Source: Pulveribacter suum
GTDB taxonomy: Bacteria > Pseudomonadota > Gammaproteobacteria > Burkholderiales > Burkholderiaceae_C
Assembly: GCF_003013695.1 (NCBI RefSeq)
Contig: NZ_CP027792.1
Span: 2,128,501-2,192,500 of the forward strand
Direction: 5' to 3'
DNA length: 64,000 bases
Shown here: in pieces, positions 45,335 to 58,432 of the stretch
Layout: every line of letters begins with the position of its first letter
How positions within the stretch are numbered: position 1 is the first letter of the stretch
The notes under the pieces: model-generated
Told to the model about the DNA's origin: nothing
Database searches by the model: none
What the model saw: the letters and a program-made list of their open reading frames with translations, nothing else
Made by a program: the position numbers and the translations under genes

Positions 45335-46236
45335 TGGCGGGCGCGGCCATGTTCGAGCAACTGGGGCTGATTGGCTGCGGCCTGATGGGCGGCTCCTTCG
45401 CGCTGGCGATGAAGCGCGCCGGGCTGGTGCAGCGCGTGGTGGGCTACAGCAAGTCGCCCTCCACCACCGACCGGGCACGCCAGCTGGGCGTGATTGACGT
45501 GGAGGCGCCCTCGGCGCTGCTGGCCGCAGCCGGCGCCGACATCGTGCTGCTGGCCGTGCCGGTGGCCGCCACCGAGGCCACGCTCAAGGCCATCAAGCAC
45601 CTGGTCACGCCGAAGATGCTGGTGATGGACGTGGGCTCCACCAAGGCCGACGTGGTGCACGGGGCGCGGCGCGCGCTGCGCGACCAGTTCGGCTCGTTCG
45701 TGCCGGCCCACCCCATCACGGGGCGCGAGGTCTCGGGCGTGGAGCATGCCGACGCGCAGCTGTACCAGGGCGCCAAGGTCATCCTGACACCCACCGAGCG
45801 CACCCTCACCGTGCACCTGCGCCGCGCCGAGGCGCTGTGGAGCGCCCTGGGCTGCCACGTGCGCAGCATGGCGCCGGAGACGCACGACGCGGCGTTCGCC
45901 GCCGTCAGCCACCTGCCCCACCTGCTGGCCTTTGCCATGATGGGCAGCATCAACGGCCAGCCCCAGGCCGACGTGCTGCTGGACATGGCCGGCCCCGGCT
46001 TTCGCGACTTCACCCGCATCGCTGCCAGCGACCCGCAGCTGTGGCGCGACGTGCTGCGCGCCAACCGCGCCGAGGTGCTGGCCCAGTCGCAACTCTTCAA
46101 GCAGGCACTGCAGGCGCTGGAGGCGGCCATGCAGGCCGACGACGGCGAGCCGCTGGAAGACCTGATCACGCTGGCCAGCAGCGCCCGCGCCCATTGGCGC
46201 ATGGGCAGCGGCGGCCGCTCATCCCGGGAGGGTTGA
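45334..46236 (+). CDS. tyrA: Prephenate dehydrogenase
   Basis: NAD(P)-dependent step to 4-hydroxyphenylpyruvate (or arogenate to tyrosine). The 300-residue product has the Rossmann motif [43 protein letters not shown] and the catalytic-region [11 protein letters not shown]. No ACT domain. Start at 45334 overlaps the pheA stop by one base; an ATG five codons later (45349) is possible. Stop overlaps the next gene (TGATG). Confidence 0.95.
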   Translation: MAGAAMFEQLGLIGCGLMGGSFALAMKRAGLVQRVVGYSKSPSTTDRARQLGVIDVEAPSALLAAAGADIVLLAVPVAATEATLKAIKHLVTPKMLVMDVGSTKADVVHGARRALRDQFGSFVPAHPITGREVSGVEHADAQLYQGAKVILTPTERTLTVHLRRAEALWSALGCHVRSMAPETHDAAFAAVSHLPHLLAFAMMGSINGQPQADVLLDMAGPGFRDFTRIAASDPQLWRDVLRANRAEVLAQSQLFKQALQALEAAMQADDGEPLEDLITLASSARAHWRMGSGGRSSREG

Positions 46237-48251
46237 TGTATTCCACCGCATTCCTTGACCTGCCGCCGCTGCGGCAGGCCAGTGGCAGCGTGCAGCTGCC
46301 GGGCTCCAAGAGCATTTCCAACCGCGTGTTGCTGCTGGCGGCCCTGAGCGAGGGCACGACGGAAGTGCACGACCTGCTGGCCTCGGACGACACGCGCGTC
46401 ATGCTGGACGCGCTGCGCGCGCTGGGCTGCGGCGTCCACGAGGCCGGCGGCGGCGTGGCGTGCATCACCGGCCTGGGCGGGCGCCGGCCAGCGTCGCCGG
46501 CCAAGCTCTTCTTGGGCAATGCCGGCACCGCCATGCGTCCGCTCACCGCGGCGCTGGCGTTGCTGGGCGGCGAATACGAGCTGTCGGGCATCCCGCGCAT
46601 GCACGAGCGGCCCATTGGCGACCTGGTTGATGCCCTGCGCCAGCTGGGCTGCCGCATCGATTGCCTGGGCAGCGAGGGCTACCCCCCGCTGCGCATCGAC
46701 CACGAAGGCGGCCTGCCGCCGCTGCGGCTGGACGCGCCCATCCGCGTGCGCGGCGACGTGTCCAGCCAGTTCCTCACCGCCTTGCTGCTGGCGCTGCCGC
46801 TGGTGGCCCAGGAGCAGGACGTGGTGATCGAGGTCGTGGGCGCGCTGATCTCCCGGCCCTACATCCACATCACGCTGGAGCTGCTGGCGCGCTTTGGCAT
46901 CGCCGTGCGCCACGACGACTGGCAGCGCTTTGTCATCCCGGCCGGCAGCCAGTACCGCTCGCCTGGGCAGATCCACGTCGAGGCAGATGCCTCTTCTGCT
47001 AGCTATTTCATAGCTGCCGGCGCAATGGCAGCGGGCCTTGACGGCCAAAAACCCTTGAAAATCCTGGGCGTGGGGCTGGATTCCATTCAGGGCGACATTC
47101 GCTTCGTCGAGGCAGCGCAGGCCATGGGCGCCCGCGTCGCGGGCGGGCCGGGCTGGCTGGAGGTCGGCCGCGGTGCCTGGCCGCTCAAGGCCATCGACCT
47201 GGACTGCAACCACATTCCCGACGCCGCCATGACGCTGGCCGTCATGGCGCTGTACGCCGACGGCGTGACCACCCTGCGCAACATCGCCAGCTGGCGCGTC
47301 AAGGAGACCGACCGCATCGCCGCCATGGCCTGCGAGCTGCGCAAGCTGGGCGCCACGGTGGAAGAAGGCCCGGACTGGCTGAGCGTCGCTCCCCTGCCCC
47401 GCGCCGCCGACTGGCGCGCCGCCAGCATCCACACCTACGACGACCACCGCGTGGCCATGTGCTTCTCGCTGGCGGCGTTCAACCCGGCCGGCCTGCCGGT
47501 GCGCATCGAAGACCCGCGCTGCGTGGGCAAGACCTTCCCTGACTACTTCGAGGCGCTGTTCGCCGTGGCGCAGACGCCGCCAGAGCGCATCCCCGTGATC
47601 TGCATCGACGGCCCCACGGCATCGGGCAAGGGCACGGTGGCCGCACAGGTGGCGCAGCAGCTGGGATACCACTTCCTGGATTCGGGCGCCATGTACCGCA
47701 CCGCGGCGCTGGCCGCCATGCGCGCCGGCATCGCCATCGAGGCGCAGCACGAGCCGCGCCTGGCCGAGCTGGCACGCCACCTGCCCGTGCGCTTCGAGGG
47801 CGGCCGCATCTGGCTGGCGGGCGACGACATCACCGACGCCATCCGCACCGAAGAGGCGGGGATGAACGCCTCGCGCGTGTCCGCCCTGCCGGCTGTGCGC
47901 CAGGCGCTGGTGGCGCTGCAGCTGGGCTTTCGCCGCCTGCCCGGCCTGGTGGCGGACGGGCGCGACATGGGCACGGTGATTTTCCCGGCGGCGCCGCTGA
48001 AGGTCTTTCTGACGGCCAGCGCCGCCGTGCGGGCCGAGCGGCGCCATAAGCAGTTGATTTCCAAGGGCATTTCCGCTACAATCTCCGACCTTCGCGCGGA
48101 CTTGGAAGCGCGGGATGCGCGCGACGCCAGTCGCAGCGCCTCGCCGCTTAAAGCCGCTGAAGACGCTCTGCTGCTGGACAACTCCCTGCTCACGATCGAC
48201 GAGGCCGTGGCGCAGGTGGTTGCCTGGTGGCAGGCACGCCAGCCGTTCTGA
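46236..48251 (+). CDS. aroA/cmk: Fused EPSP synthase and cytidylate kinase
   Basis: One continuous 671-residue reading. Residues 1-440 are 3-phosphoshikimate 1-carboxyvinyltransferase: [67 protein letters not shown] and [12 protein letters not shown]. Residues 450-671 are CMP kinase: P-loop [13 protein letters not shown] (about 457-468), [13 protein letters not shown] and [11 protein letters not shown]. Shikimate pathway and CMP/dCMP phosphorylation are thus made as one chain. In most relatives these are neighbouring genes; there is no stop or restart between the domains here. No start-site doubt: TGATG overlap with tyrA. Confidence 0.95.
   Translation: MYSTAFLDLPPLRQASGSVQLPGSKSISNRVLLLAALSEGTTEVHDLLASDDTRVMLDALRALGCGVHEAGGGVACITGLGGRRPASPAKLFLGNAGTAMRPLTAALALLGGEYELSGIPRMHERPIGDLVDALRQLGCRIDCLGSEGYPPLRIDHEGGLPPLRLDAPIRVRGDVSSQFLTALLLALPLVAQEQDVVIEVVGALISRPYIHITLELLARFGIAVRHDDWQRFVIPAGSQYRSPGQIHVEADASSASYFIAAGAMAAGLDGQKPLKILGVGLDSIQGDIRFVEAAQAMGARVAGGPGWLEVGRGAWPLKAIDLDCNHIPDAAMTLAVMALYADGVTTLRNIASWRVKETDRIAAMACELRKLGATVEEGPDWLSVAPLPRAADWRAASIHTYDDHRVAMCFSLAAFNPAGLPVRIEDPRCVGKTFPDYFEALFAVAQTPPERIPVICIDGPTASGKGTVAAQVAQQLGYHFLDSGAMYRTAALAAMRAGIAIEAQHEPRLAELARHLPVRFEGGRIWLAGDDITDAIRTEEAGMNASRVSALPAVRQALVALQLGFRRLPGLVADGRDMGTVIFPAAPLKVFLTASAAVRAERRHKQLISKGISATISDLRADLEARDARDASRSASPLKAAEDALLLDNSLLTIDEAVAQVVAWWQARQPF
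46999..47062 (+). repeat. Possible diverged palindromic repeat, copy J (inside aroA/cmk)
   Basis: AGCTATTTCATAGCTGCCGG, later GGCCTTGACGGCCAAAAACC and TTGAAAATC. It resembles the repeat head and tail, but the coded [14 protein letters not shown] is also what EPSP synthases usually have, so chance similarity is not excluded. Confidence 0.4.
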
Positions 48252-48278
48252 CCTTCGGGTCTGACGGCTGGTTTTTTT
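48239..48278 (+). terminator. Terminator at the end of aroA/cmk
   Basis: CCAGCCGT within the last codons pairs with ACGGCTGG (48264-48271), followed by seven T. It separates the amino acid run from rpsA. Confidence 0.85.
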
Positions 48279-48431
48279 GGTCCGCTCGGCTTCCTTCGCG
48301 CCCAAGCAGCGCACGGCCGTGCGGTTCGTTCACCCTCAACCCCGCGGCGCGATGCCGCAATACCCCCGCTGGCAGTCATAGCAACACGGGCAATGGTGCC
48401 CGTGGAAACCTGCCTGCGGACAAGGAAACAC

Positions 48432-50117
48432 ATGTCTGAATCTTTTGCCGCCCTGTTCGAAGAATCGCTGCAACGCACGGAAATGCGTCCCGGCGAGGTC
48501 ATCACTGCTGAAGTGGTGCGCGTCGAGCACAACTTCGTGGTCGTGAATGCCGGCCTGAAGTCCGAGGCCTATGTGCCGATCGACGAATTCAAGAACGACC
48601 AGGGCGAGATCGAAGTGCAGGTGGGCGACTTCGTGTCGGTCGCCATCGGCTCGATCGAAAACGGCTACGGCGACACCATCCTGAGCCGTGACACCGCCAA
48701 GCGCCTGGCCTCCTGGCTGGCGCTGGAAAAGGCGCTGGAGTCCGGCGACTTCGTCACCGGCACGACCAGCGGCAAGGTCAAGGGCGGCCTGACGGTGCTG
48801 GTCAACGGCATCCGCGCCTTCCTGCCCGGCTCGCTGATCGACACGCGCCCGGTCAAGGACCTGACTCCCTACGAGAACAAGACCCTGGAATTCAAGGTCA
48901 TCAAGCTCGACCGCAAGCGCAACAACGTGGTGCTCTCCCGCCGCGCCGTGGTGGAAGCCTCCATGGGCGAAGAGCGCGCCAAGCTGATGGAGACGCTGAA
49001 GGAAGGCGCCATCGTCAACGGCGTGGTCAAGAACATCACCGAGTACGGTGCGTTCGTGGATCTGGGTGGCATCGACGGCCTGCTGCACATCACCGACATG
49101 GCCTGGCGCCGTGTCCGCCACCCCTCCGAGGTGGTGCAGGCTGGCCAGGAAATCACGGCCAAGATCCTCAAGTTCGACACCGAAAAGAACCGCGTCTCGC
49201 TGGGCCTCAAGCAAATGGGCGACGACCCCTGGATGGGCGTGTCGCGCCGCTACCCCTCGGGCACGCGCCTGTTCGGCAAGGTCACCAACATCGCCGACTA
49301 CGGCGCGTTCGTTGAGCTGGAGCCCGGTATCGAAGGTCTGGTGCACGTCTCCGAAATGGACTGGACCAACAAGAACGTGGCCCCCTCCAAGCTGGTCAGC
49401 CTGGGCGACGAGGTCGAAGTCATGGTGCTGGACATCGACGAAGACAAGCGCCGCATCAGCCTGGGCATGAAGCAGTGCAAGGCCAACCCCTGGCAGGAAT
49501 TCGCGCAGGACACCAAGCGCGGCGACCGTGTCAAGGGCCCGATCAAGTCCATTACTGACTTCGGCGTGTTCGTGGGCCTGGCTGCCGGCATCGACGGCCT
49601 GGTGCACCTGTCCGACCTGTCCTGGAACGAGCCCGGCGAAGCCGCCGTGCGCAACTACAAGAAGGGCCAGGAAGTCGAAGCCATCGTGCTGGCCGTGGAC
49701 GTGGACCGCGAGCGCATCAGCCTGGGCATCAAGCAGCTCGACCAGGACCCCTTCACCACCTTCGTGACGGTGAACGACAAGGGCCAGATGGTTTCCGGCA
49801 AGGTCAAGACGGTGGACGCGCGTGGCGCCGAGATCGATCTGGGCCAGGACATCGTCGGCTACCTGCGCGCCTCGGAAATTTCCCGCGACCGCGTGGAAGA
49901 TGCCCGCAACGTGCTCAAGGAAGGCGACGAAGTCAGCGCCGTGGTGGTGAACGTCGATCGCAAGACGCGCAACATCCAGCTGTCCATCAAGCAAAAGGAC
50001 ATGGTTGACGAGCAAGGCGCCATGGCCCACCTGTCGGCCCAGTCGGCCAAGGAAAATGCCGGCACGACCAGCCTGGGCGCCCTGCTGCGCGCCAAGCTGG
50101 ACAACTCCGACAAGTAA
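48432..50117 (+). CDS. rpsA: 30S ribosomal protein S1
   Basis: Brings mRNA to the 30S subunit. The 561-residue product has six S1/OB domains in a row: two ribosome-binding ones, then four RNA-binding ones, each with the repeating pattern [40 protein letters not shown] and so on. Starts behind AAGGA. The 180-bp leader after the aroA/cmk terminator contains its promoter; S1 usually represses its own translation. Confidence 0.98.
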   Translation: MSESFAALFEESLQRTEMRPGEVITAEVVRVEHNFVVVNAGLKSEAYVPIDEFKNDQGEIEVQVGDFVSVAIGSIENGYGDTILSRDTAKRLASWLALEKALESGDFVTGTTSGKVKGGLTVLVNGIRAFLPGSLIDTRPVKDLTPYENKTLEFKVIKLDRKRNNVVLSRRAVVEASMGEERAKLMETLKEGAIVNGVVKNITEYGAFVDLGGIDGLLHITDMAWRRVRHPSEVVQAGQEITAKILKFDTEKNRVSLGLKQMGDDPWMGVSRRYPSGTRLFGKVTNIADYGAFVELEPGIEGLVHVSEMDWTNKNVAPSKLVSLGDEVEVMVLDIDEDKRRISLGMKQCKANPWQEFAQDTKRGDRVKGPIKSITDFGVFVGLAAGIDGLVHLSDLSWNEPGEAAVRNYKKGQEVEAIVLAVDVDRERISLGIKQLDQDPFTTFVTVNDKGQMVSGKVKTVDARGAEIDLGQDIVGYLRASEISRDRVEDARNVLKEGDEVSAVVVNVDRKTRNIQLSIKQKDMVDEQGAMAHLSAQSAKENAGTTSLGALLRAKLDNSDK

Positions 50118-50171
50118 TCCGGCGCGACGCACCGGGCCTGCCAGCGGCATGCCCGGTGCCGACACCAAGTT

Positions 50172-50203
50172 GCGGGCGCCCTGGGCGCCCGCTCTTTCTT
50201 TTG
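50172..50203 (+). terminator. Hairpin between rpsA and ihfB
   Basis: GCGGGCGCCC and GGGCGCCCGC as perfect arms, followed by TCTTTCTTTT. A second hairpin (CACCGGGC / GCCCGGTG, 50130-50158) lies just upstream. Probably ends or weakens transcription after rpsA. Confidence 0.7.
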
Positions 50204-50221
50204 CCACCACACGCCACTGCC

Positions 50222-50512
50222 ATGACCCGATCCGACCTCGTGGAAGAACTTGCGGAGCGCTTTGCCCAGCTGACGCAGCGCGACGCCGAGCTCGCCGTCA
50301 AGACCATCCTGGACGCCGTGGGCGACGCACTGGTACGCGGCCACCGCATCGAGATCCGCGGCTTCGGCAGTTTCTCGGTAAACCACCGCCCGCCCCGCAT
50401 GGGCCGCAACCCGCGTACCGGCCAGGCCGTGCAGATCCCGGAAAAGCGCGTGCCCCACTTCAAGCCCGGCAAGGCCCTGCGCGAGGCCGTGGACCAGCGC
50501 AACCCGGTTTGA
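50222..50512 (+). CDS. ihfB: Integration host factor beta subunit
   Basis: DNA-bending nucleoid protein; pairs with IhfA (not in the window). The 96-residue product has the HU/IHF fold: [17 protein letters not shown], then [20 protein letters not shown] with the DNA-intercalating proline arm and PRTGQAV, and [12 protein letters not shown]. Its place after rpsA is conserved in proteobacteria. Confidence 0.97.
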   Translation: MTRSDLVEELAERFAQLTQRDAELAVKTILDAVGDALVRGHRIEIRGFGSFSVNHRPPRMGRNPRTGQAVQIPEKRVPHFKPGKALREAVDQRNPV

Positions 50513-50521
50513 GCGGCCCTG

Positions 50522-50587
50522 TAGCTATTCAATTGATAGCTGCTTGCGCTTACCCAGCAAGCAGCAGAGCCTGATTTGGCTTGAATT
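50522..50587 (+). repeat. Dispersed palindromic repeat, copy K
   Basis: AGCTATTCAATTGATAGCTG, then CTTGCGCTTACCCAGCAAGC and AGAGCCTGATTTGGCTTG. Between ihfB and lapA. Confidence 0.87.
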
Positions 50588-50629
50588 CACGCACCGCCGG
50601 CGCGGGCCGGCACCGGCCCTGCGCGCACG

Positions 50630-50635
50630 TAGAAT
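50630..50635 (+). promoter_or_regulatory. -10 box of lapA
   Basis: TAGAAT 25 nt before the lapA start, with GGGAGG between them as the ribosome-binding site. Confidence 0.5.
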
Positions 50636-50660
50636 GGCCCCGCCAACCGGGAGGCGACGC

Positions 50661-50984
50661 ATGAAGTACCTGCTGTGGCTGCTCAAGGCAGCCATTTTTT
50701 TCACCTTGTTCGCCTTTGCGCTGAACAACCAGCAAAGCGCCACCGTGCATTTCTTCTTCGGCACGCAGTGGACGGCGCCGCTGGTGCTGGTGGTGCTCAG
50801 CGCGTTCGCGCTGGGCCTGATCGTGGGCGTGCTGGGCATGGTGCCGCGCTGGTGGCACCACCGCAACGCCGCGCGCCGCAGGCAGGCCGCGGCGGCTGCC
50901 AAGGCGGCTCCCGCGCCCGCTGCCGACCTGGCTCCTTCCGATACCGAAGCCGCCCTCGCCCAGTCCCCCCTCCATGGAATTTGA
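50661..50984 (+). CDS. lapA: Lipopolysaccharide assembly protein LapA
   Basis: A 107-residue inner-membrane protein with two hydrophobic helices (YLLWLLKAAIFFTLFAFAL and PLVLVVLSAFALGLIVGVLG) around a FFFGTQW loop and an Ala-rich basic C-terminus, as in the LapA/DUF1049 family. In E. coli LapA works with LapB in regulating lipid A synthesis through FtsH and LpxC. Its last 11 nt overlap lapB. Confidence 0.88.
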   Translation: MKYLLWLLKAAIFFTLFAFALNNQQSATVHFFFGTQWTAPLVLVVLSAFALGLIVGVLGMVPRWWHHRNAARRRQAAAAAKAAPAPAADLAPSDTEAALAQSPLHGI

Positions 50985-52131
50985 CCTGAGCTGGATCGTC
51001 CTGGGCCTGCCCATCGCCTTCGGCCTGGGCTGGCTGGCCTCGCGGCTGGACATGCGCCAGCTGCGCGAAGACAGCCGCCGCGCCCCCAAGGCCTACTTCA
51101 AGGGCCTGAACTACCTGCTTAACGAGCAGCAGGACCAGGCCATCGACGCCTTCATCGAGGCCGTGCAGAACGACCCGGACACCACCGAACTGCACTTCGC
51201 CCTGGGCAACCTGTTTCGCCGCCGCGCGGAATACAACCGCGCCGTGCGCGTGCACGAGCACCTGCTCTCGCGCGGCGATCTCTCGCGCACCGACCGCGAG
51301 CGCGCCCAGCACGCGCTGGCGCTGGACTTCCTGAAAGCCGGCCTGCTGGACCGTGCCGAAGATGCCCTGCGCCGCCTGGAGGGCACGGCCTTCGAGGCGC
51401 AGGCCCGCCTGGCGCTGCTGGCCATCTACGAGCGCTCGCGCGACTGGCCCCAGGCCAGCGACATCGCCCGGCGGATGCAGGCCGCGCAGCAGGGCGACTT
51501 CAGCACCCGCCAGGCGCACTACCTGTGCGAGCAGGCGCTGGGGCACGCCGCCCATGGCGAACTGGACGCCGCCCTCGCGCTGCTGGAGCAGGCCATCGCC
51601 ACCGCCCCCCAGGCCGCGCGTGCCCGCATCGAGCTGGCCCGGCTGCACCAGCGCATGGGCCATGCGCAGGCGGCACTGCAGGCCCTGGGCGGCTTGGCCG
51701 ACGCCGCCCCTGCGGCACTGCCCCTGGCCGCGTCGCTGCTGGTAGAGGTGGCCAGCCAGGCCGGCCAGGCGCAGCAGGCGCACACGCTGCTGGTGCGCCA
51801 CTACGAGCAGATGCCGGCGCTGGACCTGCTGGAGGCCATCGTCGCCCTGGAAACTGCCGGCGCCCAGGGTGCGGCCGCGGCGCGCAGCTGGTACGTGCGC
51901 CACCTCGAGCGCGAGCCCTCGCTGGTCGCCGCCACGCGCTGGCTGGCCGGCGAGGAGTTGGCCGAGCCCGACGTCCAGCCCCAGGTGCAGCGCGCGCTGG
52001 AGCACGCCAGCAAGCCGCTGACGCGCTACCGCTGCGCTGCCTGCGGCTTCGAGGCGCGCCAGCACTTCTGGCAATGCCCCGGCTGCCAGACCTGGGACAG
52101 CTACCCCGCGCGGCGGGTGGAAGAACTGTAG
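50974..52131 (+). CDS. lapB: Lipopolysaccharide assembly protein LapB
   Basis: Inner-membrane-anchored TPR protein that controls LpxC turnover. The 385-residue product has an N-terminal hydrophobic anchor (LSWIVLGLPIAFGLGWLAS), about seven TPR units (YFKGLNYLLNEQQDQAIDAF onward) and a C-terminal rubredoxin-like zinc knuckle (YRCAACGF and WQCPGCQTWDSYP). Normal length. Start lies inside the lapA end. Confidence 0.95.
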   Translation: MEFDLSWIVLGLPIAFGLGWLASRLDMRQLREDSRRAPKAYFKGLNYLLNEQQDQAIDAFIEAVQNDPDTTELHFALGNLFRRRAEYNRAVRVHEHLLSRGDLSRTDRERAQHALALDFLKAGLLDRAEDALRRLEGTAFEAQARLALLAIYERSRDWPQASDIARRMQAAQQGDFSTRQAHYLCEQALGHAAHGELDAALALLEQAIATAPQAARARIELARLHQRMGHAQAALQALGGLADAAPAALPLAASLLVEVASQAGQAQQAHTLLVRHYEQMPALDLLEAIVALETAGAQGAAAARSWYVRHLEREPSLVAATRWLAGEELAEPDVQPQVQRALEHASKPLTRYRCAACGFEARQHFWQCPGCQTWDSYPARRVEEL

Positions 52132-52163
52132 GGCGGTCCACACCGCCGAAGGAGGCTCAGGTG

Positions 52164-52487
52164 ATGCGAACATTCCTTGCTTCATTGCTGGCGGCTGTCT
52201 GCCTGGCCTGCGCCCTGCCGGCCGCTGCGCAACCGGCCACCGCCGCCATCGAGGCCAACCAGGCCACCGAAGCGCAGCTGGACGGCATCAACGGCCTCGG
52301 GCCTGCCACCACCCGGCGCATCCTTGCCGCGCGCGACCAGCAGCCCTTTGCCGACTGGCGCGACTTGATCGCCCGCGTCAAGGGCATCGGCCCGGCCTCG
52401 GCCGAGCGCCTGTCGCACCAGGGCCTGCGGGTGGTCGGCCAGCCCTACGGCGCCGTGCCCGCGCCCGCACCTGCAGACAGCCGCTGA
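52164..52487 (+). CDS. ComEA-like helix-hairpin-helix protein
   Basis: A 107-residue precursor with signal peptide (FLASLLAAVCLACALPAAAQ) and one ComEA-type helix-hairpin-helix pair (ANQATEAQLDGINGLGPATT, then RDLIARVKGIGPASAERL), which binds DNA without sequence preference. In competent bacteria ComEA pulls incoming DNA into the periplasm. AAGGAGG precedes GTG at 52161 and ATG at 52164; the ATG has the better spacing (8 nt). Confidence 0.9.
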   Translation: MRTFLASLLAAVCLACALPAAAQPATAAIEANQATEAQLDGINGLGPATTRRILAARDQQPFADWRDLIARVKGIGPASAERLSHQGLRVVGQPYGAVPAPAPADSR

Positions 52488-52583
52488 GCCGCCCGCGCTT
52501 GCCTGCCACGAGCGGCTGGCAAGCCCGATCCAAAGCCCGCGGGCAGCTCGGTTTTTCATAGCAAGGCGGCCGGGGCTTGCCCC

Positions 52584-52589
52584 TAAAAT
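52584..52589 (+). promoter_or_regulatory. -10 box of the mrp operon
   Basis: TAAAAT ends 9 nt before the mrpAB ATG; no Shine-Dalgarno between them. Predicts a leader of about 3 nt or none. Confidence 0.45.
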
Positions 52590-52598
52590 GGGCCGCAC

Positions 52599-55570
<2,972 letters not shown>

Positions 55571-55571
<1 letters not shown>

Positions 55572-55936
55572 TGGAGATCGTGCTGGCGCTGGCCATCGGC
55601 GTGCTCACCGGCTCGGGCGTGTGGCTGCTGCTGCGCCCGCGCACCTTCCAGATCATCATGGGCCTGTCGCTGCTGTCGTATGCGGTGAACCTGTTCATCT
55701 TCAGCATGGGCCGCCTGGGCCTGGCCGTGGGCAAGGAGCCGGTGCTGGCGGCCGGCGTGCCGCAAGACCTGCAGCACTACGCCGACCCCCTGCCCCAGGC
55801 ACTGGTGCTCACCGCCATCGTCATCGGCTTTGCCATGACGGCGCTGTTCCTGGTGGTGCTGCTGGCCTCGCGCGGCATCAGCGGCACCGACCACGTGGAC
55901 GGCACCCAGGCCCCGGGCAGCCAGGAGATGCCATGA
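55571..55936 (+). CDS. mrpC: Mrp antiporter subunit C
   Basis: A 121-residue NuoK-like membrane protein with three hydrophobic helices: VLALAIGVLTGSGVWLLL, IIMGLSLLSYAVNLFIFSMG and ALVLTAIVIGFAMTALFLVV, with DPLPQALVLTAIVIG as the family signature. Overlaps subunits A and D by 1 and 4 nt. Confidence 0.94.
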
Positions 55937-57663
55937 GCACGCTGCTGCCCGAGCTGGCCGCCCGCTCCATGCCGCACCTGATGCTGGCGCCCATCGTGCT
56001 GCCGCTGTTCACCGCCACGCTCACCTTGCTGATGCGCGAGGAGCGCCAGCGCGTCAAGCTGGGGCTGAACATCGCCTCCACCGCGCTGGGCTTGCTGATT
56101 GCCGTGGCGCTGCTGGGCTGGGCGCACGAGGCCAGCACGCCGGCCGGCATGGGCGTGTACCTGCAGGGCAACTGGGCGGCGCCCTTCGGCATCGTGCTGG
56201 TGCTGGACCGCCTGAGCGCGCTGATGCTGGTGCTGACCAGCACCATCGCCCTGTGCGCCATCGTCTTTGCCGGCACGCGCTGGCACCGCGCGGGGGTGCA
56301 CTTCCACACGCTGTACCAGTTGCAGCTGATGGGCCTGGCCGGGGCCTTTCTGACCGGCGACCTGTTCAACCTGTTCGTGTTCTTCGAGATCATGCTGGCC
56401 GCCTCCTACGGCCTGCTGCTGCACGGCTCGGGGCGCGCGCGCGTGCAGTCGGGCCTGCACTACATCGCCATCAACCTGGCCGCGTCCTCGCTGTTTCTGA
56501 TTGGCGCGTCCATGCTGTACGGCATCACCGGCACGCTGAACATGGCCGACCTGGCGCGCTGCGTGCCGCTGGTCGCCCCGCAAGACCTGGGCCTGCTGCA
56601 CGCGGCCGCCGCCATCCTGGCCACGGCCTTTTTGATCAAGGCCGCCGTGTGGCCGCTGAACTTCTGGCTGGTGCCGGCCTACAGCGCGGCCACCGCCCCC
56701 GTGGGGGCGCTGTTCGCCGTCATGACCAAGGTCGGCATCTACACGCTGCTGCGCCTGTGGACGCTGATGTTCGGCAGCGAGGCCGGCGCCTCCGCCCTCT
56801 TCGGCGGGGCCTGGCTGATGGGCGCGGGCATGCTGACCATGGCCTTTGGCGCCATCGGCATGATGGCCTCGCAGCGGCCGGTACACCAGGCGGGCTTTGC
56901 CGCACTGCTGTCCTCGGGCACGGTGCTGGCAGCCGCCGGCTTCGGCCAGAACCAGCTCACGGCCGCCATGCTGTACTACCTGCCCGGCTCCACCCTGGCC
57001 ATTGCCGCGCTGTTCCTGCTGGCCGACCTGATCGAGCGCTGGCGCACCGACGGCACGGCGCTGCGCGCCGACGATGGCGACGAAGCCCCCTTCCTCACGC
57101 CCGAGCTGGTGCCGCGCCCCGGCCTGAACCTGGACGACGAGGAGGAAGTGCTGGTCGGCCGCGCCATCCCCGCCGCCGCCGCGCTGCTGGGCCTGGCCTG
57201 GCTGATGAGCACGCTGGTCATCGCCGGCCTGCCGCCGCTGTCGGGCTTTGTGGGCAAGTTCGCCATGCTCTCGGCCCTGCTCAACCCGCTGGGCCTGGGC
57301 TCGTCGGCGGGCGTGCAGCCCGGCGCGGCCGGCTGGACGCTGCTGGCGCTGCTGATCGCCACGGGGCTGCTGTCGCTGATGGCCCTGACGCGCGCCGGCA
57401 TGCGCAACTTCTGGGCCGCCTCCGAACGCCTGGCGCCGCGCCTGCACGTGCTGGAAGGCCTGCCCGTGGCCGCGCTGCTGGCCGCCTGCGTGGCGCTGAC
57501 ACTGGGCGCCGGGCCCGTCATGCGCTTCACCGAGGCCGCGGCCAACGCCCTGCATGCGCCAGACACCTACATCCGCGCCGTGCTGCAGGCGCAGCCCGTG
57601 GCGGGCCCGGCGCCTGCGCCCGTCCCGCCCGCGGTGGGCCTCACGCCAGGAGCCGCCCGGTGA
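55933..57663 (+). CDS. mrpD: Mrp antiporter subunit D
   Basis: A 576-residue NuoM/N-like antiporter subunit with about 14 membrane helices and the proton-path residues in FNLFVFFEIMLAASYGLLLH and FLIKAAVWPLNFWLVPAYS, then LPPLSGFVGKFAMLSALL. A charged loop at about 370-410 (DDGDEAPFLTPELVPRPG) is a local feature. Overlaps C and E. Confidence 0.95.
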   Translation: MSTLLPELAARSMPHLMLAPIVLPLFTATLTLLMREERQRVKLGLNIASTALGLLIAVALLGWAHEASTPAGMGVYLQGNWAAPFGIVLVLDRLSALMLVLTSTIALCAIVFAGTRWHRAGVHFHTLYQLQLMGLAGAFLTGDLFNLFVFFEIMLAASYGLLLHGSGRARVQSGLHYIAINLAASSLFLIGASMLYGITGTLNMADLARCVPLVAPQDLGLLHAAAAILATAFLIKAAVWPLNFWLVPAYSAATAPVGALFAVMTKVGIYTLLRLWTLMFGSEAGASALFGGAWLMGAGMLTMAFGAIGMMASQRPVHQAGFAALLSSGTVLAAAGFGQNQLTAAMLYYLPGSTLAIAALFLLADLIERWRTDGTALRADDGDEAPFLTPELVPRPGLNLDDEEEVLVGRAIPAAAALLGLAWLMSTLVIAGLPPLSGFVGKFAMLSALLNPLGLGSSAGVQPGAAGWTLLALLIATGLLSLMALTRAGMRNFWAASERLAPRLHVLEGLPVAALLAACVALTLGAGPVMRFTEAAANALHAPDTYIRAVLQAQPVAGPAPAPVPPAVGLTPGAAR

Positions 57664-58154
57664 TCAAGAAGCTGCTGCCCGCGCCGCTGGTCTCGCTGGG
57701 GCTGTTCATTGTCTGGCTGGTGCTCAACCACTCCACCAGCGCCGGCCACCTGCTGCTGGCGGCGTTGCTGGCCGTGGCGCTGCCGCTGGTGTTCGCCTCG
57801 CTGCGGCCGCAGGCGGTGCGCGTGCGCCGGCCGCTGACCATCGTGCGGCTGTGCTTCATCGTCATGGTGGACACCACCGAATCCAACATCGCCGTGCTGC
57901 GCGCGCTCTTGCGCCCCGGCCCGCCGCGCCACGCTGCAGACTTCGTGACCATTCCGCTGGAGCTGCGCGACCCCAACGCCCTGGCCGTGCTGGCGATGAT
58001 CGTGTGCATCACGCCCGGCACCTCCTGGGCCGAGCTGTCGCTGGACCGTTCCCTGCTCATGCTGCACGTGCTGGAGGTACAGGATGCGCAGGCTATCGTG
58101 CAGCACGTCAAGACCCGCTACGAGCGACCGCTGATGGAGATTTTCGAGTCATGA
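57660..58154 (+). CDS. mrpE: Mrp antiporter subunit E
   Basis: A 164-residue membrane protein matching MnhE: LVSLGLFIVWLVLNHSTSAG, VMVDTTESNIAVLRALL, IPLELRDPNALAVLAMIVC and ITPGTSWAELS. Starts with GTG overlapping the subunit D stop (GTGA). Confidence 0.93.
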   Translation: MIKKLLPAPLVSLGLFIVWLVLNHSTSAGHLLLAALLAVALPLVFASLRPQAVRVRRPLTIVRLCFIVMVDTTESNIAVLRALLRPGPPRHAADFVTIPLELRDPNALAVLAMIVCITPGTSWAELSLDRSLLMLHVLEVQDAQAIVQHVKTRYERPLMEIFES

Positions 58155-58432
58155 CCAGCCCCGTCCTTTCCTGGGCGCTGCCCGCGGCCATGCTGGTGCT
58201 GGCACTGGCCATGGTGCTGTGCCTGGCGCGCGTGGCCTGGGGCCCGAACGCGCAGGACCGCATCCTGGCGCTGGACTGCATGTACCTCAACGGCATGCTG
58301 TTCATGCTGCTGCTGGGCATGTACTACGGCAGCACCAACTACTTCGAGGCGGCCATGCTGATCGCGCTGCTGGGCTTCGTCAGCTCCACGGCGCTGGCCA
58401 AGTTCCTGCTGCGCGGCGAGGTGATCGAATGA
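58151..58432 (+). CDS. mrpF: Mrp antiporter subunit F
   Basis: A 93-residue protein with three hydrophobic helices and the MnhF pattern RVAWGPNAQDRILALDCM and STALAKFLLRGEVIE. Overlaps E (ATGA) and G (ATGA). Confidence 0.93.
   Translation: MTSPVLSWALPAAMLVLALAMVLCLARVAWGPNAQDRILALDCMYLNGMLFMLLLGMYYGSTNYFEAAMLIALLGFVSSTALAKFLLRGEVIE

Noticed and set aside
52540..52590. Another palindromic repeat copy before mrpAB
   Set aside because: Only a short CATAGCAAGG-like head and GGCTTGCC are similar; no facing arm or tail.
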